Source of the DNA: Neoceratodus forsteri
Lineage: Eukaryota; Chordata; Ceratodontiformes; Ceratodontidae
Direction of reading: 5' to 3'
Length of the DNA stretch: 64,000 nucleotides
Assembly: GCA_016271365.2 (NCBI GenBank)
Contig: CM057453.1
Coordinates: forward strand, 500,129,001-500,193,000
Shown: positions 10,810-20,929 of the stretch, piece by piece
How the letters are laid out: each line of letters starts with the position of its first letter
Numbering within the stretch: position 1 is the first letter of the stretch
The notes under the pieces: generated by a model
The model's database searches: none
The model's input: only the letters and a program-made list of their open reading frames with translations
Told to the model about the DNA's origin: nothing
Translations under genes and position numbers: made by a program

Positions 10810-11200
10810 CCAGCAGCTCCGCTCAGGGGGGTAAGACAGGATGGGGCAGCGAGTATGACTAAGCAGCCAGGCACTAGGACCTCACGAAAAAATTCTAGCT
10901 AGCAGTGTCTGGTGGGGGACCATCCCTGACGTCAGGTGACGGACGTCAGCGTGATGCTTTATAAGGAATGGTCCCCACGCCCGCCTTCAAGTTCTCCCGC
11001 TGGAGTCCTGTAGAGTTTCGACAGGAGAAAGGAGAAGGCTCCTGGAGCCTAAAAGGCACAATATGAAAAAACACAGAAGGAAACTCGGGGTGGGGGGTCG
11101 GGTTAGGGAAAGCAGCACCTACTGCAAAAGCCTTTCTCAAAGATCTACTGTTACGGTAAGTTCTTGCGAAACTGTACTGTCTTACTTCGAGAGGGCTCTT
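10810..11200 (-). repeat. 3' inverted repeat and internal complementary region of DIRS-1
   Basis: The outer part (10810-10905) contains the family word ttctagctagcag. The segment 10917-11000 is the inverted counterpart of 25559-25640 at the other end of the element. It contains a perfect palindromic CRE (tgacgtca, 10927-10934), a second gacgtca (10942-10948) and the TATA-like tttataagg (about 10958-10966). At 11090-11200 lies the internal complementary region, with the words agatctactgttacg and gtaagttctt. DIRS elements use this region to join the ends of the circular cDNA. Confidence 0.8.
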
Positions 11201-11207
11201 GCAGTAG

Positions 11208-11610
11208 TTATTTTAAAGCAGGACTGAGTCCCAAGCAGTGACGTGAGACAGGTCTGAAACATAGGGAGGCAGGAGAGAGTTTCCCAGCCACTCTAAGGGA
11301 CTCAAGAAGGGAGCGCCTGTAGGACAGCAAGGCCAAAGCCCGCTCTGCGCCTTGACACAATGTCCAGGCTGTAATGCTTAGTGAAAGTATGGCCAGAACT
11401 CCAAGTTGCAGCTGCGCAAATGTCTGCAGCTGAAACATTCCTGAAACAAGCAGTAGAGGCAGCCATGCCTCTGGCTGGATAATCCTTTAACCTGACCTGG
11501 AAGAGCTTTATGGCACTTCTTGTACAGAAGGTTAATGCAGTCTGCCAACCATTTGGACAATTGGAGGGCTTTAAGCCCAAGGTTCGATGGGCAGAGCAAC
11601 AACGTCACTC
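11208..11610 (-). pseudogene. DIRS-1 tyrosine recombinase, C-terminal part
   Basis: The minus strand encodes the recombinase core end: SKWLADCINLLYKKCHKAL, then the conserved NVSAADICAAATWSSGHTF followed by TKHYSLDI with the presumed catalytic tyrosine (HYSLD). The block that normally holds the catalytic His-x-x-Arg, upstream of MAAS, reads ARGMAAS and has lost the His. The N-terminal half of the gene lies at 14420-15049, beyond an insert. The enzyme would integrate circular cDNA without target duplication; this copy is broken by the insert and by a frame change. Confidence 0.85.
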
Positions 11611-12639
11611 CCCCATCATGCTCAAAAGGTCACACATCCTGGGCTTTGCCAGGATTCTTTTTTCGTTGAGTTGCCGCTGGAGGCGCTGCTGTCCTCCTCT
11701 CTATCTTCTTTCCTTCCGATGTCCTTTGCTCAAGCCTTGCTTTGGCGGCTGCAGGTTCATTTCTGTCTCTCCCTCCTTGCTTGCTTCACTATCCCCTCCT
11801 CCCCGAGCTTAAAGTGCCTCTGGCCCCCTGCTCACTCCTTCTCTCACTCTACTTGGCATATGTCTCATCCTTTCCACTTGCCTACTCAGCTCTGCCACAG
11901 CTCTGTTTTCTGTCTCTTTTCCCCCGTTCCCTGCTACCTCCGATGTTTGCATCGCTGCTCGATGCCCAGCTTGTTTGCCTGCTCTCTGCTCCCCACCTTC
12001 TCTGCTCCTCTTCGGAGCACCACCCGACCCTTCTTGTTCGCTCCTCGTTAGTTCTTTCTTGTTTGGACCCTTGCCCCTCGCCTGTCTGTGTATGACGTCT
12101 GGTGCTGCTGGTGTTGGGGACCGCTTGCTTTCTCTCATCTGCCCCTTGCTGCCATATTCAGTGCCTCTGTAGGAGGTCTTTTTGCTGTCTCTGCTCCTGC
12201 TCAGTGGCCCTTCCTCTCAGTCTCCAGTTGTGCCTTCTGGGATTTGATCTCCTTGTCCTATCGCCTCCTTTCGAGGAGCCTCCTTTCTGACCCAGCTCTG
12301 ACCGTGAGTATGCATCTCCCACCCGGCTTCGGCTCATCTGTGCCTCCTGAGCATGGCGGAGTATAAATGCTCCAGCTCTGCATCATTATCTTAGGCGCAT
12401 TTCTGGGGTTGCTGTAAGCCTGCCAGCCCTGGTTCGCAACATTAATTTTCTTCTACCACATCCTGTTTCGGACTGCATTTCAGCCTGTCCTCGTCAGTTT
12501 TCTACCCCGCTTTCTCGTGGGCCACGGGCTCCGCTGGGAGTGGGACCCACCAGCTGGTTCTGTACTGCGAATTTGCCACCCATCAAACAGCTTATTTCCA
12601 GCTTCATTGGCTTCCTACGATCATGGACTTTGGGTATGA

Positions 12640-13020
12640 CTACAAAAAAAAAATAAATAAAAACATTTCTGCTCTGTTCCTGTTGTTGTTCACCCATTGC
12701 ACACATTCACATTTTTTGAAGGTGATCCACCACTGAACTGGTAGCCAGTGCAGTTCCCGCAACACCGGTGTAACATGAGCAGATCTAGGAGTACCCATCA
12801 ACACCCGTGCTGCGGAATTCTGCACCGGCTGCAGGTGGCAGATATCAACCCCCGGAAGCCCAAAGTAAAGCAAGTTGCAGTAGTCTAGGCGCGAGGTCAC
12901 AAAGGCATGGATTAAGGTTGGCAGATCACTGGACGGAACAAGGTGTTTGATCCTAGCAATGTTTCTTAGATGGTAGAAAGATGACTTAACCACCGCTGAC
13001 ACCTGGGACCATTGCACCGC
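12640..13020 (-). mobile_element. L2-type LINE reverse-transcriptase fragment
   Basis: The minus strand encodes SSFYHLRNIARIKHLVPSSD, then LIHAFVTSRLDYCNLLYFGL, LQPVQNSAARVLMGTPR and TPVLRELHWLPV. These are the characteristic C-terminal blocks of L2-clade LINE ORF2. The frame is open for about 100 codons and then meets an A/T-rich tail (acaaaaaaaaaataaata at about 12640-12660 on the plus strand), which fits a 3' end. Everything upstream of this segment is missing. It lies inside the unclassified insert, either as a passenger or as part of it. Confidence 0.82.
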
Positions 13021-13929
13021 TGCACTCCGGCGGCAAGCATCATTATCATTGAATCATTTCTGTCTCCTCCTCTTCCAAATTCTGTACCAGCCATCCAGGA
13101 TTCCCTCCATTTGTGGCCTGCTATCACAATTCTTTTTGGGTGTACCTATCATGACTCCTATGCCATCTCATCAATCGAGTTCATAAATCCAGTCAGCATT
13201 TACTCAGCATTACCTCAAAGTTTATCTATTTACATCGCTTACTCGAACATTCCTATCACTGAATCCTATGATGCCTCATTGACTACAACCTCAGGGTCTA
13301 ATCGTTCACATCGCATAATCAAGCATGCCTCTTCAACTTCAGTGTCTGCTCACTTGCATTACTCAATCAAGCCAGTTTTCATTATCCTCGGACTCCTCAT
13401 CAGCATATCTGGAATCTCCTCGTGAGCACATCTGCATATCCCTTGCTCCTCTGACTTCTACATCGATTTACTCCTTCCCATCGACTACTCAAGCATACCC
13501 TTCTTGGGTCCATGCTGCCTCATGTTCCTTCTTTAATCTGTGATTCTTTGAAGTTTTTCCCTATCCCATCGTCATCCTCCCTACCTATATCCCTCATCTA
13601 TGAACCATTCTATTTACTGACAAACGTCCTCAAATCAAACATCGTCAGCCTGAAGGAAGGCAACCCTAGGCCTTGGATCCCAGGGTTTCCTCCTCAAAGG
13701 GTTTTCCTCTCCTCGTGCCAATGGTCATAATACTAGTTTGAGTTAGTGCTTTCTTCAGGTTAGTTAGTTAGGTTCCGCTGTTGGATGGAGGCAGATGGTG
13801 GCCCGGCTTTCCCCTCTCTCCTTAGGAAGTTAGCCTTTCTCTTCACAGAATTCATTCATCATCCTCGCCTCTTCGGAGCTTGACATCTTTGGGTATTCTT
13901 TTTGGGCTTCTTCCTAACTTACCTTTAGC

Positions 13930-14003
13930 TGACGCAGTCATTCCCACAGCACCTGTAAGGGGGAACCCTCCTCTGGGGTTCCTTGCGTCATTTCTCACAG
14001 GTG
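13930..14003 (+). other. Intertwined-stem structure, copy 1
   Basis: Three pairings are visible. TGACGCA (13930-13936) pairs with TGCGTCA (13984-13990). CACCTGT (13950-13956) pairs with ACAGGTG (13997-14003). Inside them lies the hairpin GGAACCCT-CCTCT-GGGGTTCC (about 13962-13982, one wobble). The first two stems cross each other, so as RNA they would form a pseudoknot. The same arrangement recurs at 14256-14331. The role is unknown; it could be a structured RNA, a recombination site or chance palindromes. Confidence 0.45.
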
Positions 14004-14255
14004 GTATATCCTATGGATAGAGGGTGGAAAGCCACAAACAAATCAAGTTACACAAGCATCATCTCATATTATCTCTTCCAGTTGCTTAAGGGCTTTAGCC
14101 GAGGTTCGACGAAGCAACAACGTGCTCCCCATCGAGCTCAAAGGTCACACATCCCGGGCTTCACCAGGATTCCTTTTTCGTTGCCCACCATCCACCCTCC
14201 TCCTCCAGCGGCTCATCTCTCTTACCCATGGGTTCTTCCTAACCTACCTTTGCTT

Positions 14256-14331
14256 GACGCATTCATTCCCACATAGCACCTGTAAGGGGAACCCTCCTCT
14301 AGGGTTCCTTGCGTCGTACCCCTACAGGGTG
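14256..14331 (+). other. Intertwined-stem structure, copy 2
   Basis: Second copy of the block. GACGCA (14256-14261) pairs with TGCGTC (14310-14315). CACC-TGTA-aGGGG (14277-14289) pairs with CCCC-TACA-GGGTG (14319-14331). The hairpin is GGAACCCT-cctct-AGGGTTCC (14288-14308), now with a full 8-bp stem. Compared with copy 1, both strands of the second stem have changed but still pair, and the hairpin's wobble is a Watson-Crick pair here. Confidence 0.45.
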
Positions 14332-14419
14332 GTATATCCCATGGATAGAGAGTCGGAAACCCACAAACAAATCAAGTTACACAAGCATCATCTCATATTA
14401 TCTCATCCAGTTGCATAAG

Positions 14420-15049
14420 CACATCGAAACACTGTTTAGAAACAGCTGAGCCCTCTCTTTTGGGTGCAAAGGAAACAAACAATTGGTCAGATTTACGGAG
14501 AGACTTAGTTCTGTCCATATAGTACCTGAGAATTCTGTGAACATCCAGAGTATGCAGAAGAGCTTCCCCCAATTGGAATATTCCAGATAGTACACCTGCA
14601 GGTCCAGGGATTCACTCAAGGTGGACTGAGATACCACCTTGGGTAGGAACTTGGGATTGGTCCGCAGAGCCACCCAGTCTCTGTGAAAAATCAGATAAGG
14701 TATCTTACACATGAGGGCCTGAAGCTTGGAAACTCTCTGAGCTGAAGTGATAGCCACTAGGAACAGTGTTTTCCAAGAGAGGTAGCACATGTCCGCACTC
14801 GCTGCCGACTCAAAGGGTGGCAAGGTGAGCTTTTCAAGAATGAAGTTTAGGTCCCAAGGAGGAGCAGGGCTCCTTATTGGGGGGTTCAGATGAAGACTCC
14901 CTTTCAGAAAGGTTTTGGATACCTCCAACTGTGCCAAGTCTTTTTGTCCCACTGGAATATGACAGGCAGAAATGGCAAAGGTGGACCTTTAGGGTTGAAT
15001 AACTAAGACCCAAGTCATAAAAGTGCAGCATGTAGTCTAAGACCTTCAT
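14420..15049 (-). pseudogene. DIRS-1 tyrosine recombinase, N-terminal part
   Basis: The minus strand from 15049 reads the arm domain (MKVLDYMLHFYDLGLSYST, a frame change near 14950, then DLNFILEKLTLPPFES) and the start of the catalytic domain, FLVAITSAQRVSKLQAL, whose Arg is the first catalytic residue of DIRS-type recombinases. VYYLEYSNWGKLFCILWMF and LFPLHPKERAQLFLNSVS follow, after which the reading is cut by the insert at about 14420 and resumes at 11610. Similar segments occur in DIRS-2, DIRS-3 and DIRS-5. Confidence 0.85.
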
Positions 15050-15573
15050 GACTGGTCAGGAAAAGGTTCAATCCTTTGAATCTGCCCAGATGGAAAACCT
15101 TTTCCATTTCATGGCATATGTAGCTCTGGTGGAAGACTTCCCTTGCCTCTACCAAGATCTGTGCTACCTTCGTTGGAAAACTCCGAATCGGGCAGTTGCT
15201 ATGTCAGTAGGAGCCATGCATGCAGACAAAGGGACTTGAGACCTGAACGAACCAGGGTCCCCTGTCCCTGAGTCAAGAGATCCTGGGAAACTGGCAGTGG
15301 AAAGGGAGGTTCCACTGACTGTTGCTGCAGTAGAAAGAACCAACTCTGTCTCAGCCAGAAGGGAGCAATGAGGTTAATTCGAGCTCCTTCTGCCTGCAAT
15401 TTCATTAAAACCCTCTAGATTAACGGGAGTGGAGGGAAGGCATACATGAACCTCCCCTTCCAGCACAGAGACAGTGTGTCTCACCAGAAAACACCACGCC
15501 CTGGAGCGAGCAAGCAGAAGGTTGGTAGTTTTGCGTTGAATGGGGAGGTGAATAGATCTCTTTGAGGCCTTCT
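15050..15573 (-). other. DIRS-1 spacer between recombinase and RNase H
   Basis: This non-annotated part of the element has counterparts in DIRS-2 (31430-31590 joined to 37993-38060), DIRS-3 (32960-33095) and DIRS-5 (62560-62900). Shared words include gtggaagacttcc-like, gcaggagccatgcatg and ccctgtccctgag. Some DIRS elements carry a methyltransferase-like ORF in this area, but I see no such motif here. The minus strand holds one open stretch (15374-15922), which overlaps RNase H in another frame. Confidence 0.6.
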
Positions 15574-16150
15574 TCACTTTGCGAAGACTTTGTTTATCAC
15601 CGACTGTCTGAGCTCCCACTCCTGTGCTCTGGCTTGCGTGTGGCTGAGTGTATCTGCAAGGATGTTCTGGACACCTGGCACATGTACTGCTGTCAGATGA
15701 ATGTTGCAGTCGACTGCCCAGTACCACACTCTCATTGCTTCCCTGCAAAGGGGACAAGAGCAGGTTCCGCCTTGTTTGTTTATGTACCAGACTATGCACA
15801 TGTTGTCTGTCTGACTCATAAGGTGACCCAGGAGAATGAGATGTTGAAAGGCCTCGAGCGCATTCAACACTGCTCTCATCTCGAGTATGCTGGTATGAAG
15901 AGACAGTTGTATGTGGGAACAAATACCTTGTGTCTTGTGAGGAGCCAGATGTGCTCCCCTACCCAGACCTGAAGCATCTGTTGTCAGGGTTTGTGAGGGA
16001 TTGTCTGATTGAAACAGAACCCCTTTGGAGAGACTGTCTTGTTTGAGCCACCACAAGAGGTTGTTTGCCCTTGGATTCAAGATCGTAATCTTGTGGTCCA
16101 GTTCATCTGCCCTCTGGTCCCATTGGACTCTCTGAGGGTCCATTTTGAAA
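15574..16150 (-). pseudogene. DIRS-1 RNase H domain
   Basis: Open for 189 codons on the minus strand. Blocks: NNLLWWLKQDSLSKGV, then TLTTDASGLGRGAHL (first catalytic Asp in TDAS), TSILEMRAVLNALEAFQHL (catalytic Glu in LEMRA), QTDNMCIVWYINKQGG (third Asp in TDN), and HVPGVQNILADTLSH (final Asp in ADTLS). All four acidic residues of the RNase H fold are therefore visible. It removes the RNA strand during cDNA synthesis. It lies just downstream of the RT in the same sense, and this block is unusually well preserved among otherwise broken frames. Confidence 0.88.
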
Positions 16151-17040
16151 CTCTCATGTGGAGTCTGGCTAGGGAATCAAAGGATGGCGCTGCCATGAGC
16201 CCCCATAGTCGCAGGATCATTCTGGCTGGTACCCTCTTCTGTGAGGCCACCATTCGTGCCTGGCACTGCAAGGTAGATATCCCGTCTAGCGGTAGGAAAA
16301 CCTTGCCCTGTATCATGTTCAAAACTTCCCCAATAAATTGGGAGCTGTTGGGTAGGGACTAGGTGGGATTTGGCATAACTGACCATAACTCCCACCCAAT
16401 GGAAAGTGTCCAAGGTAAGGTACAGATCCTTGACTAGGGCCTCCCTGGAGAAGGCTGATATCAGTCAGTCATCCAGGTAAAGAAAAACTTGGACCCTCTG
16501 CTTGCGAAAAAAGGCTCCCACCACTGCTAGGCATTTTGTGAATACCCGGGGGGGGCTGAGGAAAGGCCAAAGCATAGTGCTTTGAACTTGAAATGCTCAC
16601 CCTGAAAACGGAATCGGAGGAATTTGTGGTGTGGCGGGCAAATCGGGATGTGCAGATAAGCATCCTGCATGTCCAGGGCACACAGCCACTGACCCTTCTA
16701 TAACAGAGGAAGTAGGCTGGGGAGAGACAGCATTCTGAACCTCTTGTATTGAACAAAGAGATTCAGAGAATTCATATCTAGAATTGGTCTGAGGTCGCCT
16801 GTCTTCTTGGGAACCAAGACGAAATGTGAGTAATACCCTTTTCCCTGATGCTTTCAGGGAACTGGTTCTATGCTGCTTTTCGCCAGCAAGGACGTGATTT
16901 CCTCTCTCACCAAGTGTAGGTGGCTGGGCGGGTAGGATGAATGACCGGAGGTCTTCTTAGGGGGTCTTTCTATGAATTCTGAGTGTGACCTTTTGCCTCC
17001 AGTTGAAGAACCCACAAGTCTGTTATTTTCTCCCACTCTG
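16151..17040 (-). pseudogene. DIRS-1 reverse transcriptase, broken
   Basis: The minus strand from 17036 reads EFIERPPKKTSGHSSYPP, then LVREEITSLLAKSSIEPVP, the start of the RT fingers. A palm block follows in another frame (16760-16600), with the LDMQDAYLHIP-like segment visible after a frame change. The catalytic YLDD lies at 16468-16479 and is followed at once by a stop (tga where DIRS-2 has Trp). Downstream come SREALVKDLYLTLDTF and the connection to RNase H. At least three frame changes make it non-functional. Confidence 0.85.
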
Positions 17041-17154
17041 GTAGGTGACAGGAGAATCTGCCCCTACCAGCTCCTCTGGAAACACACCAGTGGAGGTGGG
17101 AGGTTTAAGAAGTCAGGAGGCGGAGGCAAGGCCGAGACTGTGGCTCCCAAGGCT

Positions 17155-18018
17155 TTACAGATTTAGCCAGGGGGCTCTAGGGGCCGAGGTTGTTGACTTT
17201 ATTCTGATGTCGGTTCTGATTTGGTCTTTGTTGGCGACGTTGCTTCCTCTAAAATGGCTGCTTCTGCTTCTGTGGAAGCTTGTACATAAATTGTACTGAA
17301 TGAAGGGCCTTGCCCTTATCTTGGAGGTCAGTGATAATGTAATTTCGTCCCGCTGAAAAGGACGACCCTCTAAAGGAAGCACCCTATATGGACAACTGGA
17401 GCTCTGGTACCAGGCCTGAGATCCAGCAGCAAGGCATAATGTCGAGACTAACGCAGTAGCTGAGCCCCTACCAGCAGAGTCTACTGCATCATAGGTGGCA
17501 TGTGACATGTAACAACAGGCAGACCTACCTGACTGTACTAGATCTGCCATTTCATCTTTTAGGGTTGAGTCTTGAAGAGAGTCTACCTTGGACTCCAACT
17601 GACCTAGGACCGATTTTTGGTAGTCCCCCATATGAGTGACGTAATTTAGTGCTCTGATTCCTAAGGTGGAGGAAAAGTAAATCCTTCTCCCATACTGATC
17701 CAGAATTTTAGATTCTTTATCGGGGGGAAGCACTGAGGTGCTTGCGTTCAGCAGAACTATCATGAGCCGCACTAATGACCACTGAATCAGCCTTCAGATG
17801 AAGACTGAGGAAGTCTTTATCATCTGGAGACTGATAATGACTGTCAGTCTTTTTGGCTACTGGGGCCAGAGAAGAAGGTTGCTTCCATATGGTGGTGACC
17901 AAATCCTCATGTGGTTCAATCCAGGGTGGAATGAGGTTTGGGGAGGAATCAGCCAAATCTAAATGAGCTGCCAACCTTTGCCTCTGCAGGTCCTGGGCAA
18001 CTGTACGACAATCGTAGG
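17155..18018 (-). pseudogene. DIRS-1 gag, C-terminal half
   Basis: The minus strand encodes AAHLDLADSSPNLIPPWI, HEDLVTTIWKQPSSLAP, KTDSHYQSP, DSVVISAAHDSSAERK, PPDKESKILDQYGRRI and ALNYVTHMGDYQKSVLGQLE. The same string of blocks occurs in DIRS-2 (43964-44332) and DIRS-3 (35957-36184), and it is the putative nucleoprotein of DIRS. A frame change falls near 17760. The N-terminal half lies at 23840-25416; CR1 copy B sits exactly between the two, after the codons for PKKNPSK. Confidence 0.8.
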
Positions 18019-18025
18019 CTGCTTG

Positions 18026-18865
18026 AAAGAACCGGAAGGGGACAGGATCAGTTGTGTTCTAGGACAGTAGCTGCTGCTGTTGTTTTCACAGGGTTCTTGT
18101 GGATTTTACTTGGTAGGTTAGTTCTTTTCTTTCTTACTTCTAAGGGGCTAGCAGGGTATTGTTTTTGGGGATGCTGGATGTTTGTAAACTGATTTGGTGG
18201 CTGTAAGTGGGGCTCTTTTTGTGGATGTTTCACTGTGTAACAGGCTGCGCTGGTAGAGGCCTATTTCTTCTGATTTAAAACCTATTTGGTGGGATTTGCT
18301 TGGAGATGGTTATTTGAATTGGAGATCTATATCTGTTAATTTCAAGCCTATTTTGATGTGGTGTTAGTGAAGCTGATTAAATTGGAGACCTGTTTCCTTT
18401 GGCAGCAAACATATTTTGGGGCTTTGACTTGAATTTTGATTCCTTGTGCTGACTCCATTAGCTGTAAAGGTTAGTTCATAGTGGGGGAGGGGTGTTAATG
18501 GTCTGGCCAGGTCTCACTCAGCCAATTTACTGGAGGCAGGGCTGAATCAGGTTGAGGTGCTAGCTGCTTTGTCTTCTCAGAAAGAACTGGAAGGGGACAG
18601 GATCAGTTGTGTTCCAGGACAGTAACTGCTGCTGTTCTTTTCACAGGGTTCTTGTGGATTTTACTTGGTAGGTTAGTTCTTTTCTTTCTTACTTCTAAGG
18701 GGCTAGCAGGGTATTGTTTTTGGGGATGCTGAATGTTTGTAAACTGATTTGGTGGCTGTAAGTGGGGCTCTTTTTGTGGATGTTTCACTGTGTAACAGGC
18801 TGCGCTGGTAGAGGCCTATTTCTTCTGATTTCAAACCTATTTGGTGGGATTTGCTTGGGCCTGGT
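18026..18865 (+). promoter_or_regulatory. Tandem 555-bp 5'-UTR unit of CR1 copy B
   Basis: Unit 1 runs from 18026 to 18580; unit 2 starts at 18581 and matches its first 278 bp (to 18858), after which the unique leader begins. The repeated part starts aaagaac(c/t)ggaagggg and differs at only a few positions (for example tctaggacagtagct versus tccaggacagtaact). This high identity compared with the many stops in ORF2 suggests the duplication was recent when the copy inserted, or was made in the source element. A promoter role is inferred from position. Confidence 0.78.
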
Positions 18866-19284
18866 TCTTTAGCTGCAGGGCTTGGAGGGAGACACAGGGC
18901 TGATACACTCTCTCTCTTGTCAGGTGTCTGCCCAAGACCCGCCTCCCCACCCTCCCTCCCAGAAGTCTGCAAATTTATAGGGAACACCTGCCCTGCAATT
19001 GGAGGAAAGAGCTGCTGGTGCAGCTCATGTAGTTCTAGCCACTGGGGTTGGATTTAAAGGCTGGGAGAGAGGAGCTTGGGAGTTGTTCATTTCCCTTATA
19101 AGTTTAATGTGTTGTACTGCACCTAGTAACAGAGTTACTGGTGTACAGTGGGACTGTCTCTAAGATTAGTGGGTGACCTGATTGAGGCAGTAGGGTATCT
19201 TGGACTAGGGGGAACCTGGTGGCTCACCAAGAAACCTATTTGGAAGGGATGGAACCACACATCTAGGGCGGCATCTTTGGGAGG

Positions 19285-20730
19285 GTGGTGGGGTGCACAG
19301 GGTGTGGAGCAGCCATGATACTGGACTGGGCTTGGAAGTTTGGTGGTTGCCCAGTATGCTACCACCTAGCCAGCTTAGGGAGGAGGTTGGGGATGAGGAG
19401 AAAGCTGGGGGAGGGGTGGTATGGTTGGGGAAGGGCTGGAAATCTCCCACAGGGTTGCACCAAGCACTGGGGGTGGGGGTATAGGGAAAGGAGTGCAGGT
19501 GAATACTCAGGGGTCACATAGGGACCCTGGCAGAGGGGGTCCAAAAGGACACTACCAAGGAAGCAGGCAGGAAACTGGGGACCCTCACAAAGGGAGACGG
19601 AGGGACAACATTCTCAGGGAGTAGGCAGATGGCCAGGGCTGGACAGAAGGAAGCAAGGCGGGAGGTGGATCAGACCTTATACTCGAAACAGCTTCAATTC
19701 TTTCTTCTGCTCAAGGATGAGGGGTGATGCAGCCACGACAGAGGTGGTTAGAGACGGAAAGGGTGTGGGAGTGGGAGGCAGGAGGCAGGGCCAGATAGCA
19801 GGAAGAACAGGGGACCTGGAATGCAGGAGAATGGGGAGCAGTGAATCAGAGCAGGAGGGCAGGGGAAGAGGGAGGAAAGCGCAAGGAGAAGGACCAGTTG
19901 GGAGGGAAAAGTAAAGGAGAAGGGACCAGAAGTACAAGGAGGATTCAGTAGGAGCTGGAGGGTTTAGGCCAGGGAGCACGACCAGCAAGGAGGAACTAAA
20001 TGGAGACAGGAAGGAAGGGAGGATGAGTCAGGCTAGTTTAGCAGATGGGGAGAAGGACCAGTTGTGAGCAGTGAGGGGGTGTAGGGTACAGAAGGATACT
20101 CAGGAGGAGGAGGAGGCATAGGATTGGAGGGGAGGAGTGGCCATAGTAAATAAGGAGGGTGGCATGTGGCACCCAGATGGGGAGGAACAAGGGCCAGCTG
20201 GGTGGAGGGCCAGTAGAAAGGATGAGGGACATGGAAGGGGGAATGGAGGAAAAGGAGTGGTCAGAGTGCTCCTGCTGGAGGATTCTATGATCAGGGGTAT
20301 CAAATGGGATAGGGAGGGAGAAGCCTGGCCAGTTAGAACAATATGCTTCCCTGGACTAATGGTGCACAGGGCTAAGCACGAGGTATATCAGCTGGCAAAG
20401 GACTGTGGGGGTTCCCCAGACATACTGGTCCACCTGGGTACAAATGACATTGAGGGAAATAGCGAGCTAGAGATACAGGCAAGATTCAGGAGCTCGCCAG
20501 GGTCTGTCATGACATAGGATGCACAGTTTCCTTCTCAGAAATCCTGCCAGTGCCAAGGGCCAGTGGGGAACACAAAGGAAAATTAGGGAGATAAACCAGT
20601 GGCTCAGGGGTGGTGTGAGGCCAGAGGGTATGGTTGATGGGGATTGGGGAGACCTGGGAGGATAAGGAGCTGTATGCTAGAGATAGACTACATCTCAATT
20701 TGGAGGAGAGGATCCTGTTGAAAATATAGG
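19285..20730 (+). pseudogene. CR1 ORF1 with zinc motif and SGNH esterase (copy B), broken
   Basis: An N-terminal Cys block (CGAAMILDWAWKFGGCPVC, about 19305-19361) leads into a weak coil. A Gly/Arg-rich middle follows (19400-20200), then the esterase domain in 20137-20517: VRVLLLEDSMIRGI (GDS block in which Gly has become Glu; Ser is present) and DILVHLGTNDIEGNSELE (the GxND block). The last part, near 20640-20730, has TWEDKELYARDRLHLN, the catalytic Asp-x-x-His block (DRLH). CR1 ORF1 esterases are known; their exact role in retrotransposition is unsettled. Several frame changes are present. Confidence 0.8.
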
Positions 20731-20929
20731 AGTTCATTGGTGAAACGTGGGGTTTAAACTTGTGAGGGGGTGGGATGGGAGAAAAGGCTGTCAAGGGGTG
20801 CCGATAAGGAGGGACTTGTCTCCCCCCCTGGGGACCAGGAGGATTGCAGGAAAAGGCCAACTGGCAAAGTGCAGACCAGGAGAAAACAGAATCTCCATGG
20901 GAACACGAGGCAGGGGAAATGGAACTATA

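Larger units (their letters stand above)
11556..14420. mobile_element. Unclassified 2.9-kb insert in the DIRS-1 recombinase gene
   Basis: It separates two halves of one recombinase gene. Its ends are built from a repeated block. The left-end sequence (about 11556-11670: gggctttaagcccaaggttcg ... caggattc-ttttttcgttg) recurs at 14085-14185. The block at 13905-14085 recurs at 14240-14420 (hairpin, ggtatatcc, caagttacacaagcatcatc). The arrangement is a long unit (11556-14085) plus a short 335-bp unit (14085-14420) in tandem, joined head to tail. Much of the inside (11680-12640 and 13030-13880) is pyrimidine-rich without coding motifs, and an L2-type LINE fragment sits at 12640-13017. The class is unknown. 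Confidence 0.65.

Noticed and set aside
11587..12366. Several overlapping plus-strand frames of 60-154 codons
   Set aside because: They are products of a pyrimidine-rich stretch (Leu/Ser/Pro only) in the unclassified insert.
14256..14420. Hammerhead ribozyme
   Set aside because: There is a cgaaac word and a ctggatgag word on opposite strands, but the CUGANGA core and the stem arrangement are not present.
15374..15922. Independent 182-codon minus-strand gene
   Set aside because: It overlaps the DIRS RNase H in another frame, has low-complexity Ser/His content and no family motif.
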